From: an uncultured Mycoplasmatota bacterium
GTDB lineage: Bacteria > Bacillota_I > Bacilli_A > RF39 > UBA660
Direction of reading: 5' to 3'
Length of the DNA: 64,000 bases
Assembly (NCBI GenBank): GCA_900553855.1
Contig: USFG01000003.1
Location: forward strand, 1 to 64,000
Under the pieces are notes generated by a model. It searched no databases. It saw only the letters and a list, made by a program, of their open reading frames with translations, and was not told the origin of the DNA. Below, one piece after another: positions 8,218 through 17,168 of the stretch. The position numbers and the translations under genes were made by a program. Within the stretch, counting starts at the first letter, position 1. Every line of letters begins with the position of its first letter.

Positions 8218-8246
8218 ATATTATCAAATTTTATATGTTTGTGCAA
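8218..8246 (-). promoter_or_regulatory. promoter of antisense RNA 1
   Basis: Minus strand TTGCAC (8241-8246), 17-base spacer, TAATAT (8218-8223). The position relative to the conserved block is equivalent to the promoter at 17577-17605. Confidence 0.6.
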
Positions 8247-8283
8247 GTATCTAATAATGACAATCCGTAATAAAAAATTTTAA

Positions 8284-8311
8284 AAAATAGTTAGGCAACA
8301 CTAACTATTTT
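8284..8311 (-). terminator. intrinsic terminator of greA
   Basis: Eleven-base stem AAAATAGTTAG/CTAACTATTTT with a six-base loop, followed on the minus strand by a T-tract. It spans the greA stop. Confidence 0.75.
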
Positions 8312-8758
8312 AATTTGATAACTTCCAGTAGGAGATGAAATTTCTACTGTATCTCCTTCACTCTTATTAATAATTGCTTTACCAATAGGTGATTCGTTAG
8401 AAATTTTGTTTTCAAATGGATCTGCTTCCATTCTTCCTACGATATGATAAACTTCTTCTTCATCATCATCAACATATTTAATTGTAACTGTTGAACCAAC
8501 GTCAACTATATGAGAATTTTTCTTTTCAATAATAGTTGCATTAGCAAGCATAAATTCAAGTTCTTTGATTCTTCCTTCAACTTCTGCTTGTTCATTTCTT
8601 GCAGCATCATAGTCGGCATTTTCAGATAAGTCTCCTTGACTTCTAGCATCTTTAATTGCTTCGATAACCTTTGGTCTTCTTACATTTTTTAATTCATTTA
8701 ATTCTTCTTCAAGTTCTAAAAAACCATCACTTGTTAATAATATATCTTTCTTTGACAT
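8291..8758 (-). CDS. greA: transcription elongation factor GreA
   Basis: Rescues backtracked RNA polymerase by stimulating transcript cleavage. The N-terminal coiled coil carries LTSDGFLELEEELNELK and the tip acidic pair within SQGDLSENADYDAARNEQ, the family signature. The C-terminal FKBP-like domain includes ISNESPIGKAIINK. From the ATG at 8758 it is 155 residues, a normal length; AAGGAG is 11 bases upstream, whereas the earlier TTG at 8767 is too close to it. It ends the yrr-type operon, as in Bacillus, where udk lies between; udk is missing here. Confidence 0.96.
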   Translation of the reverse strand: MSKKDILLTSDGFLELEEELNELKNVRRPKVIEAIKDARSQGDLSENADYDAARNEQAEVEGRIKELEFMLANATIIEKKNSHIVDVGSTVTIKYVDDDEEEVYHIVGRMEADPFENKISNESPIGKAIINKSEGDTVEISSPTGSYQIKIVSVA

Positions 8759-8800
8759 TAATATCAAATCTCCTTCAAAATTTACAATAACAAGAATATA

Positions 8801-10003
8801 CTACAAAATAGACTCTTTGTCAATTGTTTTTAATCTCATGATATCGTCTTTACATAGAGGAATGTCTGTTTTAAATTTAACAATCATTTGAGCATGATTT
8901 GCTTCTTCTATTAAATTCATATCCTCATCATAAATATCTTCTATAGTATACTCAGTTTCTTCAAAATTAGGACTAATAAATTCAACTATAGTACCTTTTT
9001 TAAAATAATTTCTTTGTTCTAAGGTAATTAGCCCATTATCATTACTTAATACTACTCCTAAAAAATCTTGATTAGATACTTCTCTATTGCCATTATAGTA
9101 TTGATCTTTGTAATTGGGTAATCCTTTAAAAAATTGAGGATTACTTTCTCTATTGGCACATCTATTTAATACCTTAAGGTAATAATTAATTGTTTTATCA
9201 TTTATACGATTATTTATAACATTATCTATAATTTTGCGATAACTAGATAAAACAGTGGCAATATAGTAAATACTACGCATTCTTCCTTCAATTTTAAAGG
9301 AATTAACACCAGCATCTATCATATCTTTAATGTAAATAGCCATATTTAAATCTTTAGGACACATTTGATAGTTTTCTCCTAATTCGTTACCATTTTCATC
9401 ATTAATTGCAAAATTCCAACGACACACTTGGGCACATCCTCCACGATTAGCGTCTCTATTGGTGGCATAATTGCTCATAATACATCTGCCACTAATTGAA
9501 GTACACATTGCACCATGAATAAATGCTTCTAAGTCTAAACCAGTATAATCTTTTATTTCTTTTATATCTTCTTCGCTAGCTTCTCTTGCTAAAACTACTC
9601 TGCTAGCTCCTAACTCTTTATAGAAAAGAGCGGTTTCTTTATTTAAAGTACTTGCTTGGGTTGAAACATGAAGTTCCATTTTTAGATTTAATTCTTTCCA
9701 CAAACTCATTATATAAATATCACTTACAATAATTGCATCAACATTAACACTATCTAAAAATAATAGATATTCTTTTAATCCATCTATATTTTCATCATGC
9801 AAAACGATGTTTACTGTAACATATACTTTTTTATTTAAACTATGAGCAAACTTAGTAGCCTCTTTTATCTCTTCATTAGTAAAGTTTATGGCATTAGCTC
9901 TTAATGAATAATTTTTACCGCCTATATAAACTGCATCAGCACCATATCTTAAAGCAAACTTTAATCTTTCAAAATCACCAGCTGGGCTTAATAACTCTAT
10001 CAT
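8801..10003 (-). CDS. trhP2: U32-family tRNA hydroxylation protein TrhP2 (YrrO)
   Basis: Peptidase U32-like protein. In Bacillus the YrrN/YrrO pair, with prephenate, makes 5-hydroxyuridine at tRNA U34. The barrel starts with ELLSPAGDFERLKFALRYGADAVYIGG-type sequence. The Cys-rich signature is seen as MCTSISGRC and GGCAQVC, with EGRMRS downstream. At 400 residues it is close to YrrO (about 420). It overlaps trhP1 by four bases. Next to trmR, which methylates the same nucleotide, the group would install 5-methoxyuridine. Confidence 0.88.
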   Translation of the reverse strand: MIELLSPAGDFERLKFALRYGADAVYIGGKNYSLRANAINFTNEEIKEATKFAHSLNKKVYVTVNIVLHDENIDGLKEYLLFLDSVNVDAIIVSDIYIMSLWKELNLKMELHVSTQASTLNKETALFYKELGASRVVLAREASEEDIKEIKDYTGLDLEAFIHGAMCTSISGRCIMSNYATNRDANRGGCAQVCRWNFAINDENGNELGENYQMCPKDLNMAIYIKDMIDAGVNSFKIEGRMRSIYYIATVLSSYRKIIDNVINNRINDKTINYYLKVLNRCANRESNPQFFKGLPNYKDQYYNGNREVSNQDFLGVVLSNDNGLITLEQRNYFKKGTIVEFISPNFEETEYTIEDIYDEDMNLIEEANHAQMIVKFKTDIPLCKDDIMRLKTIDKESIL

Positions 10004-10803
10004 TTTAAATCACTCACTTTATATACAGTTTTATTTTCATAGAACTTATTATCATAATCTATTTTTTTACCATTTAAAATAGCAATAACATCTTTAGAAG
10101 TTAATCCATTAGGATCAATATAATACATAAGAATTTTATTATCATTAATATGTTCTAACTCAGGTATTAAATTAAAATATTTATTATAGAATAAAACGGT
10201 TCCGTATTCATTTTCTTTAGCTAAAAATTCTACAGCATCATTTTTTAAAACGGCAACATCTGTATATTCAGTTTTAAAAGTATCACTATAAAATTTTAAT
10301 AAAGTTCTTCTTGAATACATAGCCATATTAAGTCCTAAAATAGGTAATATAACTTTTTTATTAACATTATCTAAAACTGTTTTTAATTCACTTTTTTCTA
10401 ATTCATTGGCAAGCATGCAAGATATAATATTATCCTTAGATAGCCAGTAATTGATTGAATGATAATTAACTGCAAAATGGGCTTGATTCCAAATTAAATT
10501 TATATTCGTGTTTTTTAGCATTTGATATATAGCGATATCTTCATAAATTATTCCATTTACAAAACTTAATTTAGGGATAATTAATTTAAAGGTATTACAG
10601 TCTTTATTATCTAACACTCTATTAACAAGTAGATAAACATTTATATTATATTCTTCTTTAATACTTTTTATCTCATCTAAATTAAAGGTATTATAACCAA
10701 TACTATAACATGATAAAGGAAAAAGAAAGTTTGTTATACCTTCTTTATAATATTCTTCAATTTCTAATAAATTATTTATTCTTATTAATAGTTTATTTTT
10801 CAT
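10000..10803 (-). CDS. trhP1: U32-family partner protein TrhP1 (YrrN-like)
   Basis: Shorter U32-family protein (267 residues; Bacillus YrrN about 309) directly preceding the longer paralogue, the standard trhP1-trhP2 order. A barrel-like pattern is visible (GITNFLFPLSCYSIG near 18-32, IYEDIAIYQML near 86). The Cys cluster of TrhP2 is absent, as expected for the smaller member. Sequence conservation is weak and the call rests largely on gene order and overlaps (11 bases with trmR, four with trhP2). Confidence 0.72.
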   Translation of the reverse strand: MKNKLLIRINNLLEIEEYYKEGITNFLFPLSCYSIGYNTFNLDEIKSIKEEYNINVYLLVNRVLDNKDCNTFKLIIPKLSFVNGIIYEDIAIYQMLKNTNINLIWNQAHFAVNYHSINYWLSKDNIISCMLANELEKSELKTVLDNVNKKVILPILGLNMAMYSRRTLLKFYSDTFKTEYTDVAVLKNDAVEFLAKENEYGTVLFYNKYFNLIPELEHINDNKILMYYIDPNGLTSKDVIAILNGKKIDYDNKFYENKTVYKVSDLK

Positions 10804-11398
10804 TATTCTTTTTAAAGCTTACTGATAAGCCATCTCCAATATCATAAAATTTAGTAACATAATCTTTATTGTTATTTAAAAATTCAATATAATTTTCTAT
10901 TTTAGTAACTATTCCTCTAACATTTTTACTTTTAATAGATGCTTTATCTTTAACTAAACCATGAAATTTTAAGTTATCAGTAATTATTACTCCACCCGGA
11001 TTTAAATAATTACAAAATCTTTCAAAGTATTTGATATATCCACCTTTAGCGGCATCAATAAAGATTAAATCATATTTACGTCCTGTTAAACTTACTTCTA
11101 ATGCATCATTATATACTATTTCAATTCTTTTATCTAAACCACAGGCATTAACATTTTTAACTGCTTCACGATATCTTTTCTCGTCTTTTTCAATAGTTGT
11201 AATTTCTACTGTATCTGTTGCATTAGCCATAAGTATTGCTGAATAGCCTATTGCGGTACCTATTTCTAAAACTGTTTTAACATTATTAAGTTTAATATAT
11301 TTCATAATAAATTTAATAGAATCAAGTTCAATAATAGGAATATTATTTGCTTCAGCATATCTTTCCATTTCTAATATTGTCTCTCTCACAGGGAACAC
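10793..11398 (-). CDS. trmR: tRNA 5-hydroxyuridine methyltransferase TrmR (YrrM)
   Basis: Class I AdoMet methyltransferase of the O-methyltransferase 3 family that in Bacillus converts ho5U34 to mo5U34. Motif I is VLEIGTAIGYSAILMA (about 40-55), the acidic loop is TIEKDEKR, IFIDAAKGGY is motif IV and PGGVIITDN is the next strand. The 201-residue length is usual. It precedes trhP1 and trhP2 as in Bacillus, but two unrelated membrane-protein genes separate it from mltG. Confidence 0.88.
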   Translation of the reverse strand: MFPVRETILEMERYAEANNIPIIELDSIKFIMKYIKLNNVKTVLEIGTAIGYSAILMANATDTVEITTIEKDEKRYREAVKNVNACGLDKRIEIVYNDALEVSLTGRKYDLIFIDAAKGGYIKYFERFCNYLNPGGVIITDNLKFHGLVKDKASIKSKNVRGIVTKIENYIEFLNNNKDYVTKFYDIGDGLSVSFKKNNEK

Positions 11399-11455
11399 TT
11401 CCTTACGAACTAGATTATATCATAGGTTATTTATAAATTGCAAAAAAATAAGAAA

Positions 11456-11476
11456 AGGAACTATTTTGTAGTTCCT
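11456..11476 (-). terminator. intrinsic terminator between membrane coiled-coil gene and trmR
   Basis: AGGAACTA/TAGTTCCT stem with a five-base loop, followed on the minus strand by TTTTCTTATTTTTTT. It overlaps the 3' end of the gene at 11461, so trmR-trhP1-trhP2 must have a separate promoter or depend on readthrough. Confidence 0.75.
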
Positions 11477-12021
11477 CTATATTTATGTTTTAAGTGCATC
11501 TTTTTAATTTTAGGACCTGAAATCATATAGTTATCAATCCTTACAACACTATCTCTTTCAGGATACATAATCAATGATTGATCATATTCTTGTTCATTAT
11601 AATCTTCTGTTTCATTAGACTTCATATTTTCTTTTATTATTTCAAGATTTTCTTCTAATACTTTTATTTTTTCATTTGAAGCTGCTAATTCAAATGGTAT
11701 ATTCTTTTTGCTTTTGTTATTTTCACTAAATGTACCATATCTAGATACTGCTAATGACTGAAAAAATGCGGTAAAAGTACCAGAACATAATAACATAAAG
11801 ATTATTTTAAATAATACAGAAGATGATAATGAACATGTTAAAAAAATAGTATATAATAAAAATATGTTATTTATTAATAAAAAAGTATATTTATTTTTTA
11901 GATTACGTTTTACTTTCTTTAATAAACTTTTATTTTTTAATATATTTTTGTTTTCTTGTTCTATTTCATTTTCTATGGATATTTTTTGCTCATTTAATGT
12001 TATATTCATGTCATTGTTCAT
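11461..12021 (-). CDS. two-helix membrane coiled-coil protein, paralogue A
   Basis: Not a recognised family. A Glu/Lys/Asn-rich N-terminal coiled coil (about 8-45) is followed by two adjacent membrane helices (about 48-85), then YGTF, a second coiled coil (about 108-135) and a C-terminal tail with YPERDSVVRIDNYMISGPKIKKM. The gene at 12069 has the same plan: coiled coil, two helices, NGTF, coiled coil, YPE. It therefore looks like a tandem duplicate inserted in the mltG-trmR interval of the conserved yrr cluster. The role is unknown. Confidence 0.65.
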   Translation of the reverse strand: MNNDMNITLNEQKISIENEIEQENKNILKNKSLLKKVKRNLKNKYTFLLINNIFLLYTIFLTCSLSSSVLFKIIFMLLCSGTFTAFFQSLAVSRYGTFSENNKSKKNIPFELAASNEKIKVLEENLEIIKENMKSNETEDYNEQEYDQSLIMYPERDSVVRIDNYMISGPKIKKMHLKHKYRGTTK

Positions 12022-12068
12022 TTTACTTCTCTTCTTTCATTTATAATCATACTTAAATTAATGTTAGT

Positions 12069-12656
12069 TTAGTTATTTATATCATTTAAGTATGAAAAAA
12101 AATCATAATTTTTTATTTTAATATCATTTTGAATTGATTCTGAGTTATCTTTTTCTATCTGATTTTCAGGATATATTATTTTAGATATTGTTGTTTGTTG
12201 CTCATTAAGTTCTTGGATTTTATTTTTAATTAATTCCAAATCTTGTTTTAATTTTTTTATATTTTCTTTATTAGAATTAATTAAATTGGGTATAGTGTTA
12301 TTTAATAGTTCATAATTTTCTTTAAATGTCCCATTTTTTAATTCAATATTTATTAAGATTATTGCTTCTATTAAAGATAATATTAAGTATATACCAATAG
12401 TGTTAATATTTAATATGCTCATTAATAGGAAATTTATTGCAATGGCATAAACTAGATATTTGTATTTATTTTTGATGTTTTCTTTAACTAAATCATATTT
12501 ATCAACGTTTATACTTAATTGTTGTTCTTCCCTTTCTAATTCATTTTCTTTTTGAATTATTTCAGAATGATTATCAATATTTATTTTGGAAATATTTAAA
12601 TTAGTTAAATTAATATTTGTTGTTTCATTTAGTAATCTAGCACTCATGAACTTCAA
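12069..12656 (-). CDS. two-helix membrane coiled-coil protein, paralogue B
   Basis: 195 residues with the architecture of the gene at 11461. A coiled coil (about 30-65) leads into two closely spaced membrane helices (about 68-105, with YAIAINFLLMSILNINTIG), then KNGTFKENYELL, a long coiled coil (about 128-160) and IIYPENQIEKDN. The shared G-T-F block after the helices and the shared YPE block support common origin with paralogue A. No signal peptide or enzymatic motif is visible. The 47-base gap to paralogue A suggests one transcript. Confidence 0.65.
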   Translation of the reverse strand: MKFMSARLLNETTNINLTNLNISKINIDNHSEIIQKENELEREEQQLSINVDKYDLVKENIKNKYKYLVYAIAINFLLMSILNINTIGIYLILSLIEAIILINIELKNGTFKENYELLNNTIPNLINSNKENIKKLKQDLELIKNKIQELNEQQTTISKIIYPENQIEKDNSESIQNDIKIKNYDFFSYLNDINN

Positions 12657-12719
12657 CCTCTTTCATAGTGATATATATTACAAAATTATTGATAAAAAGT
12701 CAAATTTTAAGTTAAAAGA

Positions 12720-12743
12720 AAAAGTATAAATTAATATACTTTT
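12720..12743 (-). terminator. intrinsic terminator of mltG operon
   Basis: AAAAGTAT/ATACTTTT stem with an eight-base loop and T-rich tail on the minus strand, immediately after the mltG stop codon. Confidence 0.75.
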
Positions 12744-13865
12744 CTAATATTCATACCATAATCCATCTTTTCTCAGTTGTGAAACTGTTTGAGTATGTTC
12801 TTTGTAAGTTTTAGCAAAATAAGTTTTTTTATTTTTATCGGCAACAAAGTAATAATAATCATGTTCTTCTGGTTCCATAACGGCATTTATTGAATTTAGT
12901 GAAGGACTATCTATTGGTCCAATTGGTAAACCAGTAAATGAACAAGTATTTTCACTTCTTGTATTGTATTTATTACATGATTTTAAATTGTTATTGGTTA
13001 AATCTTTAGTAAAATCTTTATTAACAGCATAATAAGTTGTTGCATCAGATCCAAGTGTCCATCCAGCTTCTATTCTATTATAGAATACTCCAGCAACACC
13101 TGCTCTATCGTCTGAATTTGCTCCTTCAAGCTCAACTATTGAAGCAAGAGTAAGTAACTCATGAACACTAAATTTACTAACATTGATATCATCTTTATAT
13201 ACTTCTAATTTTTTTCCCATTGTATAAATCATTTTATTAAGTATTTCATCTATGGTTGCATTCTTTTTAAAATCATAGGTATCTGCAAACAAATATCCTT
13301 CTAATGGATGATATATTCCATCTTGTTTTATATCCTCAGTAATGAAATCATAGGTACTTATCATTTTGTTAACGAATTCATCACTATCAGCATAAGATAT
13401 AACGTCATCAGCCTTATAACCAAATTTAGTTTCAATTACTTTTGCATAATCAGTTAATCTTTTGCCTTCGATAAAAGTTACCTGAATTACTTCTGTTTCT
13501 AATGATTTATTTTTATGAAGAGTATCTATTATTTCATTAACACTCATACTTTTAGATAAATTATAAGTACCAGCATATAATTCCTTATTACTATTTAATT
13601 TAATATAGATCTTAAATATGGTTGCATTTTTTATTAAACCTGCTTTTTCTAAATCATCAGCAATTTTATTTTTACCTGTATTATTTTTAATCTCAAATTT
13701 GATTATTTCATCACTTTTCTTATCTACTGGAGATAAATAATAATCGCTTGCTACAATAAATGAGACAAGCACAACTATCACAATTGCACAAATAATTAAA
13801 ATTATTTTATTTACTCCTAATTTTTTATTTTTAACAATTTTGTCTTTATTTATTTTCTTCTCCAC
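12744..13865 (-). CDS. mltG: endolytic murein transglycosylase MltG (YrrL)
   Basis: Inner-membrane enzyme that cleaves nascent glycan strands and sets peptidoglycan chain length. A basic head and one membrane helix (about 20-42) precede a LysM-like segment and the YceG domain. That domain has LEGYLFADTYDF and the catalytic block LASIVELEG (Glu in the ASIVE motif), then AGVAGVFYNRIEAGWTLGSDATTYY and SLNSINAVMEPEEHDYYYFVAD. Length 373 is normal. Its start overlaps yrzB by 20 bases. Confidence 0.95.
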   Translation of the reverse strand: MEKKINKDKIVKNKKLGVNKIILIICAIVIVVLVSFIVASDYYLSPVDKKSDEIIKFEIKNNTGKNKIADDLEKAGLIKNATIFKIYIKLNSNKELYAGTYNLSKSMSVNEIIDTLHKNKSLETEVIQVTFIEGKRLTDYAKVIETKFGYKADDVISYADSDEFVNKMISTYDFITEDIKQDGIYHPLEGYLFADTYDFKKNATIDEILNKMIYTMGKKLEVYKDDINVSKFSVHELLTLASIVELEGANSDDRAGVAGVFYNRIEAGWTLGSDATTYYAVNKDFTKDLTNNNLKSCNKYNTRSENTCSFTGLPIGPIDSPSLNSINAVMEPEEHDYYYFVADKNKKTYFAKTYKEHTQTVSQLRKDGLWYEY

Positions 13866-14139
13866 TTTCTTCTCCTATCTTTTCTTGTAGTGAAGCAAGT
13901 AATCCTTCAATAACTTCCCACTCTTTATCTGTTTCAATTTGTCCTAAATTAATATCGTTCCCACTAGGATCATAAGTATTAGCATATACTTTTATTTTAC
14001 CATTTTCATCAGTTGTATTATCAGTAAACACTATATAACTTTTTTTAAATTCGTCTGAATCAAATGTAAATAAAACGTTACATGTTAATTCTTCTCCTTT
14101 ATTATTTTTAATTGTAAATGTTCCATTTGAATTATTCAT
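13846..14139 (-). CDS. yrzB: DUF1292 protein (YrzB-like)
   Basis: Small acidic protein (97 residues) of the DUF1292 family, found between ruvX and mltG in Bacillota. The core pattern is visible: an FTIKNNKGEELTCNVLFTFDSDEFKKSYIVF-like beta region, followed by a helix with EWEVIEGLLASLQEK. The acidic C-terminus EESGEENK overlaps the mltG start. The biochemical function is not known in the family. It starts four bases inside ruvX. Confidence 0.85.
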   Translation of the reverse strand: MNNSNGTFTIKNNKGEELTCNVLFTFDSDEFKKSYIVFTDNTTDENGKIKVYANTYDPSGNDINLGQIETDKEWEVIEGLLASLQEKIGEESGEENK

Positions 14140-14552
14140 TTCTTCTCTTCCCTTCTTAAATATGTATCCAAAATGATAGCTGCTGATGTATTATCGATAT
14201 GTTCTTTTCTTTTTTTTCTGGACATATCATAATCGAGTAATATTCTTTCAGCTTCAACAGTAGATAGTCTTTCGTCAATTAATTCTATTTTTAAATCGGT
14301 TTTTTCTTCTAATAATTTTTTAAAATTTAAACTTCTTTCACTTGCAAAGCCAAGTGAATTGTTCATATTTTTTGGAAGCCCTAAAACTAAATTATCAACT
14401 TTTTCTTTTTCAATTATTTCTAAAACTTCATTTACAGCATCTTCTATATTATTATATTTAATTAATTTGTAAGGTGATGCTATAATTCCTTGTTTATCAG
14501 ATATTGCAAGACCTAAAGTTTTAGTTCCTAAATCCATTCCTAATGTTCTCAT
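14136..14552 (-). CDS. ruvX: RuvX/YqgF-type RNase H-fold nuclease (pre-16S rRNA processing)
   Basis: Putative nuclease implicated in 5' maturation of 16S rRNA. RNase H-fold signatures are MRTLGMDLGTKTLGLAISD (first Asp), VLGLPKNMN (GLP motif), LIDERLSTVEAERIL (ERLST, second acidic site) and IDNTSAAIILDTYL (third acidic site). Length 138 is typical. It overlaps ireB and yrzB by four bases each, in the conserved ireB-ruvX-yrzB-mltG order. Confidence 0.93.
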   Translation of the reverse strand: MRTLGMDLGTKTLGLAISDKQGIIASPYKLIKYNNIEDAVNEVLEIIEKEKVDNLVLGLPKNMNNSLGFASERSLNFKKLLEEKTDLKIELIDERLSTVEAERILLDYDMSRKKRKEHIDNTSAAIILDTYLRREEKK

Positions 14553-14794
14553 TTTAAAAAGTAATTCTCCACTAATATTGAAATTAATTTTACTTTTTCA
14601 ATATTCATTATTTTTTCTCTAGCTCTTTTGTAATTAGTAATATATCCTGCATCTCCAGTAACTAGATAACCGGTTATTTGATTGACTGGATTATATCCAC
14701 TTTCTTCTAAAGCTTCAAATACTTCAAAAAAAGTTTTACTAACTAAAGCACTTTCTATTTTTTTATGATCAAATAATGATGTATTATCTAACAA
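14549..14794 (-). CDS. ireB: IreB-type regulatory phosphoprotein (DUF965, YrzL)
   Basis: Small helical protein, known in enterococci as a substrate of the Stk/IreK kinase controlling cephalosporin resistance. The family core is clear: EVFEALEESGYNPVNQITGYLVTGD-type sequence followed by AGYITNYKRAREKI. At 81 residues it is close to the usual 85-90. The start codon appears to be TTG with AGGTGG upstream, and a consensus promoter precedes it, so it heads the operon. Confidence 0.88.
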   Translation of the reverse strand: MLDNTSLFDHKKIESALVSKTFFEVFEALEESGYNPVNQITGYLVTGDAGYITNYKRAREKIMNIEKVKLISILVENYFLK

Positions 14795-14817
14795 ACTACC
14801 ACCTACTCAATAAAATA

Positions 14818-14846
14818 ATTATAACAAAATATTACAATCATTTCAA
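14818..14846 (-). promoter_or_regulatory. promoter of ireB-ruvX-yrzB-mltG operon
   Basis: Minus strand TTGAAA (14841-14846), 17-base spacer, TATAAT (14818-14823): a near-consensus sigma-A promoter 24 bases upstream of the ireB start. Confidence 0.75.
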
Positions 14847-14882
14847 TTTGATTACTTAAATAAAATGGTAAAAAAGAAAAAA

Positions 14883-14905
14883 ACTATGAATAAAATTTTC
14901 ATAGT
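14883..14905 (-). terminator. intrinsic terminator of ftsK
   Basis: ACTATGAA/TTCATAGT stem with a seven-base loop followed on the minus strand by TTTTTTTCTTTTTT, just after the ftsK stop. Confidence 0.85.
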
Positions 14906-14910
14906 CTTAA

Positions 14911-17148
14911 TTATTGTTCTTCTTTGGATATTTTAACGATTACTTCTCTAGGTTTTGAACCGTTTTGTGGTCCAATTATACCTCTTTCTTCAAGTAAATC
15001 AACAATTCTAGCCGCTCTTGAAAAACCAACTCTAAATCTTCTTTGTATTAATGAAGCACTTATCTTACCGGTTGTTATGGCAAAATCTACAACATCATTA
15101 TAAAGAGGATCATCATATTCTTCAGTACCACTATTTGCACCAGCCATGTGATTATCAGGTATTTCAGTTAAACTATTATCATAACTAGCAACTTGTTCTT
15201 TGGAAACATAATCAATTAATCTTTGAGTTTCTTCATCAGAAATAAAGTTTCCTTGAATTCTTATTGGAGTATTTTCACCCATTGGAAGATATAACATATC
15301 ACCTTTACCAAGTAATTTTTCAGCTCCAGCTCGATCTAAAATAGTTCTTGAATCGATTTGAGATGCAACGGCAAATGAGATACGTGATGGAATATTAGCT
15401 TTAACAACCCCGGTAATTACATCGGTTGATGGTCTTTGAGTTGCAACAATTAAATGAATACCAGCGGCTCTTGCCATCTGAGTTATTCGCATAATTGAGT
15501 CTTCAACCTCTTTAGCAGCAACAAGCATTAAATCAGCAAGCTCATCTATTATTACTAAAATATATGGCATCTTAGGAACATTTGTGTTATTCTTTTTATT
15601 ATTTTTTTCGATCAGTTCATTATATCCTGAAATATTTTTAACGTTGTTATCAGCAAATTTTTGATATCTATTTTCCATTTCAGCAACTATTTTTTGCAAT
15701 ACGACATTGGCTTTCTTAGGATCAGTAACAACTGGACATAATAAATGTGGTATTCCATTATAATTAGATAATTCTACCTTTTTAGGATCGACAAGCACTA
15801 ATTTAATATCATTCGGATTCATTCTCATTAGGATAGAAGCGATAAAACTATTAATACAAACTGATTTACCTGAACCAGTAGATCCGGCAACAAGTAGGTG
15901 TGGCATTTTAGATAAATCAGCGCAACATGTTCTTCCCATTAAGTCTTTACCAAGAGCAACTAATATCTTAGCATCATTCATTGATTTTGGAACAGTGCTT
16001 AATACTTCTCTAATTGGAACACTAGAGACATTTCGATTAGGTATTTCAACTCCAACAGTACTTTTTCCCGGAATAGGTGCTTCAATTCTAACATCTTTAG
16101 CGGCTAACGCTAGTGCTATTTCTTTACTGATGCTTGTAATTCGGTTAACTTTAGTACCTGCTTTAATTTCGACTTCGAATTGTGTAACAGCTGGCCCTTC
16201 ATGAATTTCAACTACTTTACCAGTAATTTGAAAATCTCTTAATACTTTTTCAAGGGCAATACGGTTTTGATTTAAGAAATCACTATTATTAATTTTTTTA
16301 GTTTTAGCAGGTTGATTTAATATATCAAGTGGTGGTAAATGATACTCTCCATTTGAACTGTTTTGAATAGTTATAGGCTCGTTGCTTGGACATTTCTCTT
16401 CTTTATTTTCATAGTTTTCGTTATGAAATCTGCTAATGTCTTCACTTGATGTGATTATGACTTGTTTGTTAGTATTATTGGCTGGAACTATTTCTTCGTC
16501 TTCATCGTCATTATCATCATCTTCTTCACCAGTAACTTTCAAAGCCTTGCTAGATTTAACACCGTCACCAAATCCTTTAAAGAATTTAATAATTTTAACT
16601 ACAATATCTGCAAGTGATACATTAAGAGCCATTACAACTCCAAAAATAGCAAATACGGCTAAAATGATATAAGTTCCGGTTAAATCAAATAAATTAACAA
16701 ATCCCCAAGAAAAGAATGCTCCAATTATTCCTCCACCAGTCTGACTTAAATTTATAAAATTTTCACTATTTATTGTATTCATAAAATTATCTATGGTATT
16801 TTGAAATATATCATTATTTTTAAGTACTGCACTATCAGCAATATAGTTAATATGACTAAGAGCAAGTAACGCAATTAATAAAAGATATAAACCGATTAAT
16901 CTTGAATTAAAGAATTTAGGTAAATCTCCTTTAATTATCATATATAGGCCTAGAATAATTAATAATAAAACAAAAATAGCCCACCAAGTTCCCATTAAAA
17001 ATATACAAAATGATTTAATAAGATGTCCTACTGGACCAAACGCTCCTATTCCAATTATTCCAACAAGTACAAGTAATAAACCAATTAGTTCTGAAGAAAA
17101 TTTAGTTTTACTAGCACTTTCACCTTTTCTTTTTTTCTTTTTAGCCAT
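14911..17148 (-). CDS. ftsK: DNA translocase FtsK/SpoIIIE
   Basis: Septal ATP-driven DNA pump that clears chromosome ends during division (or moves DNA into a forespore). Four membrane helices occupy about residues 20-190. An acidic, Asn-rich linker follows, then the motor: alpha-beta domains with GKVVEIHEGPAVTQFE, Walker A VAGSTGSGKSVCIN, Walker B ILVIIDELADLM, and RITQMARAAGIHLIVATQRP. The gamma winged-helix DNA-reading domain closes the protein (GKISASLIQRRFRVGFSRAARI). At 745 residues it is complete. Own promoter and terminator are visible. Confidence 0.97.
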   Translation of the reverse strand: MAKKKKRKGESASKTKFSSELIGLLLVLVGIIGIGAFGPVGHLIKSFCIFLMGTWWAIFVLLLIILGLYMIIKGDLPKFFNSRLIGLYLLLIALLALSHINYIADSAVLKNNDIFQNTIDNFMNTINSENFINLSQTGGGIIGAFFSWGFVNLFDLTGTYIILAVFAIFGVVMALNVSLADIVVKIIKFFKGFGDGVKSSKALKVTGEEDDDNDDEDEEIVPANNTNKQVIITSSEDISRFHNENYENKEEKCPSNEPITIQNSSNGEYHLPPLDILNQPAKTKKINNSDFLNQNRIALEKVLRDFQITGKVVEIHEGPAVTQFEVEIKAGTKVNRITSISKEIALALAAKDVRIEAPIPGKSTVGVEIPNRNVSSVPIREVLSTVPKSMNDAKILVALGKDLMGRTCCADLSKMPHLLVAGSTGSGKSVCINSFIASILMRMNPNDIKLVLVDPKKVELSNYNGIPHLLCPVVTDPKKANVVLQKIVAEMENRYQKFADNNVKNISGYNELIEKNNKKNNTNVPKMPYILVIIDELADLMLVAAKEVEDSIMRITQMARAAGIHLIVATQRPSTDVITGVVKANIPSRISFAVASQIDSRTILDRAGAEKLLGKGDMLYLPMGENTPIRIQGNFISDEETQRLIDYVSKEQVASYDNSLTEIPDNHMAGANSGTEEYDDPLYNDVVDFAITTGKISASLIQRRFRVGFSRAARIVDLLEERGIIGPQNGSKPREVIVKISKEEQ

Positions 17149-17168
17149 ATACTATCAACTCCATTATA

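Noticed and set aside
8101..8220. Riboswitch or attenuator in the leader of the DUF6273-like gene
   Set aside because: That gene has its own promoter at 7624-7652, far downstream, and the minus-strand transcript from 8218 ends at the terminator at 8111; the paired layout with locus 2 fits an antisense RNA better.
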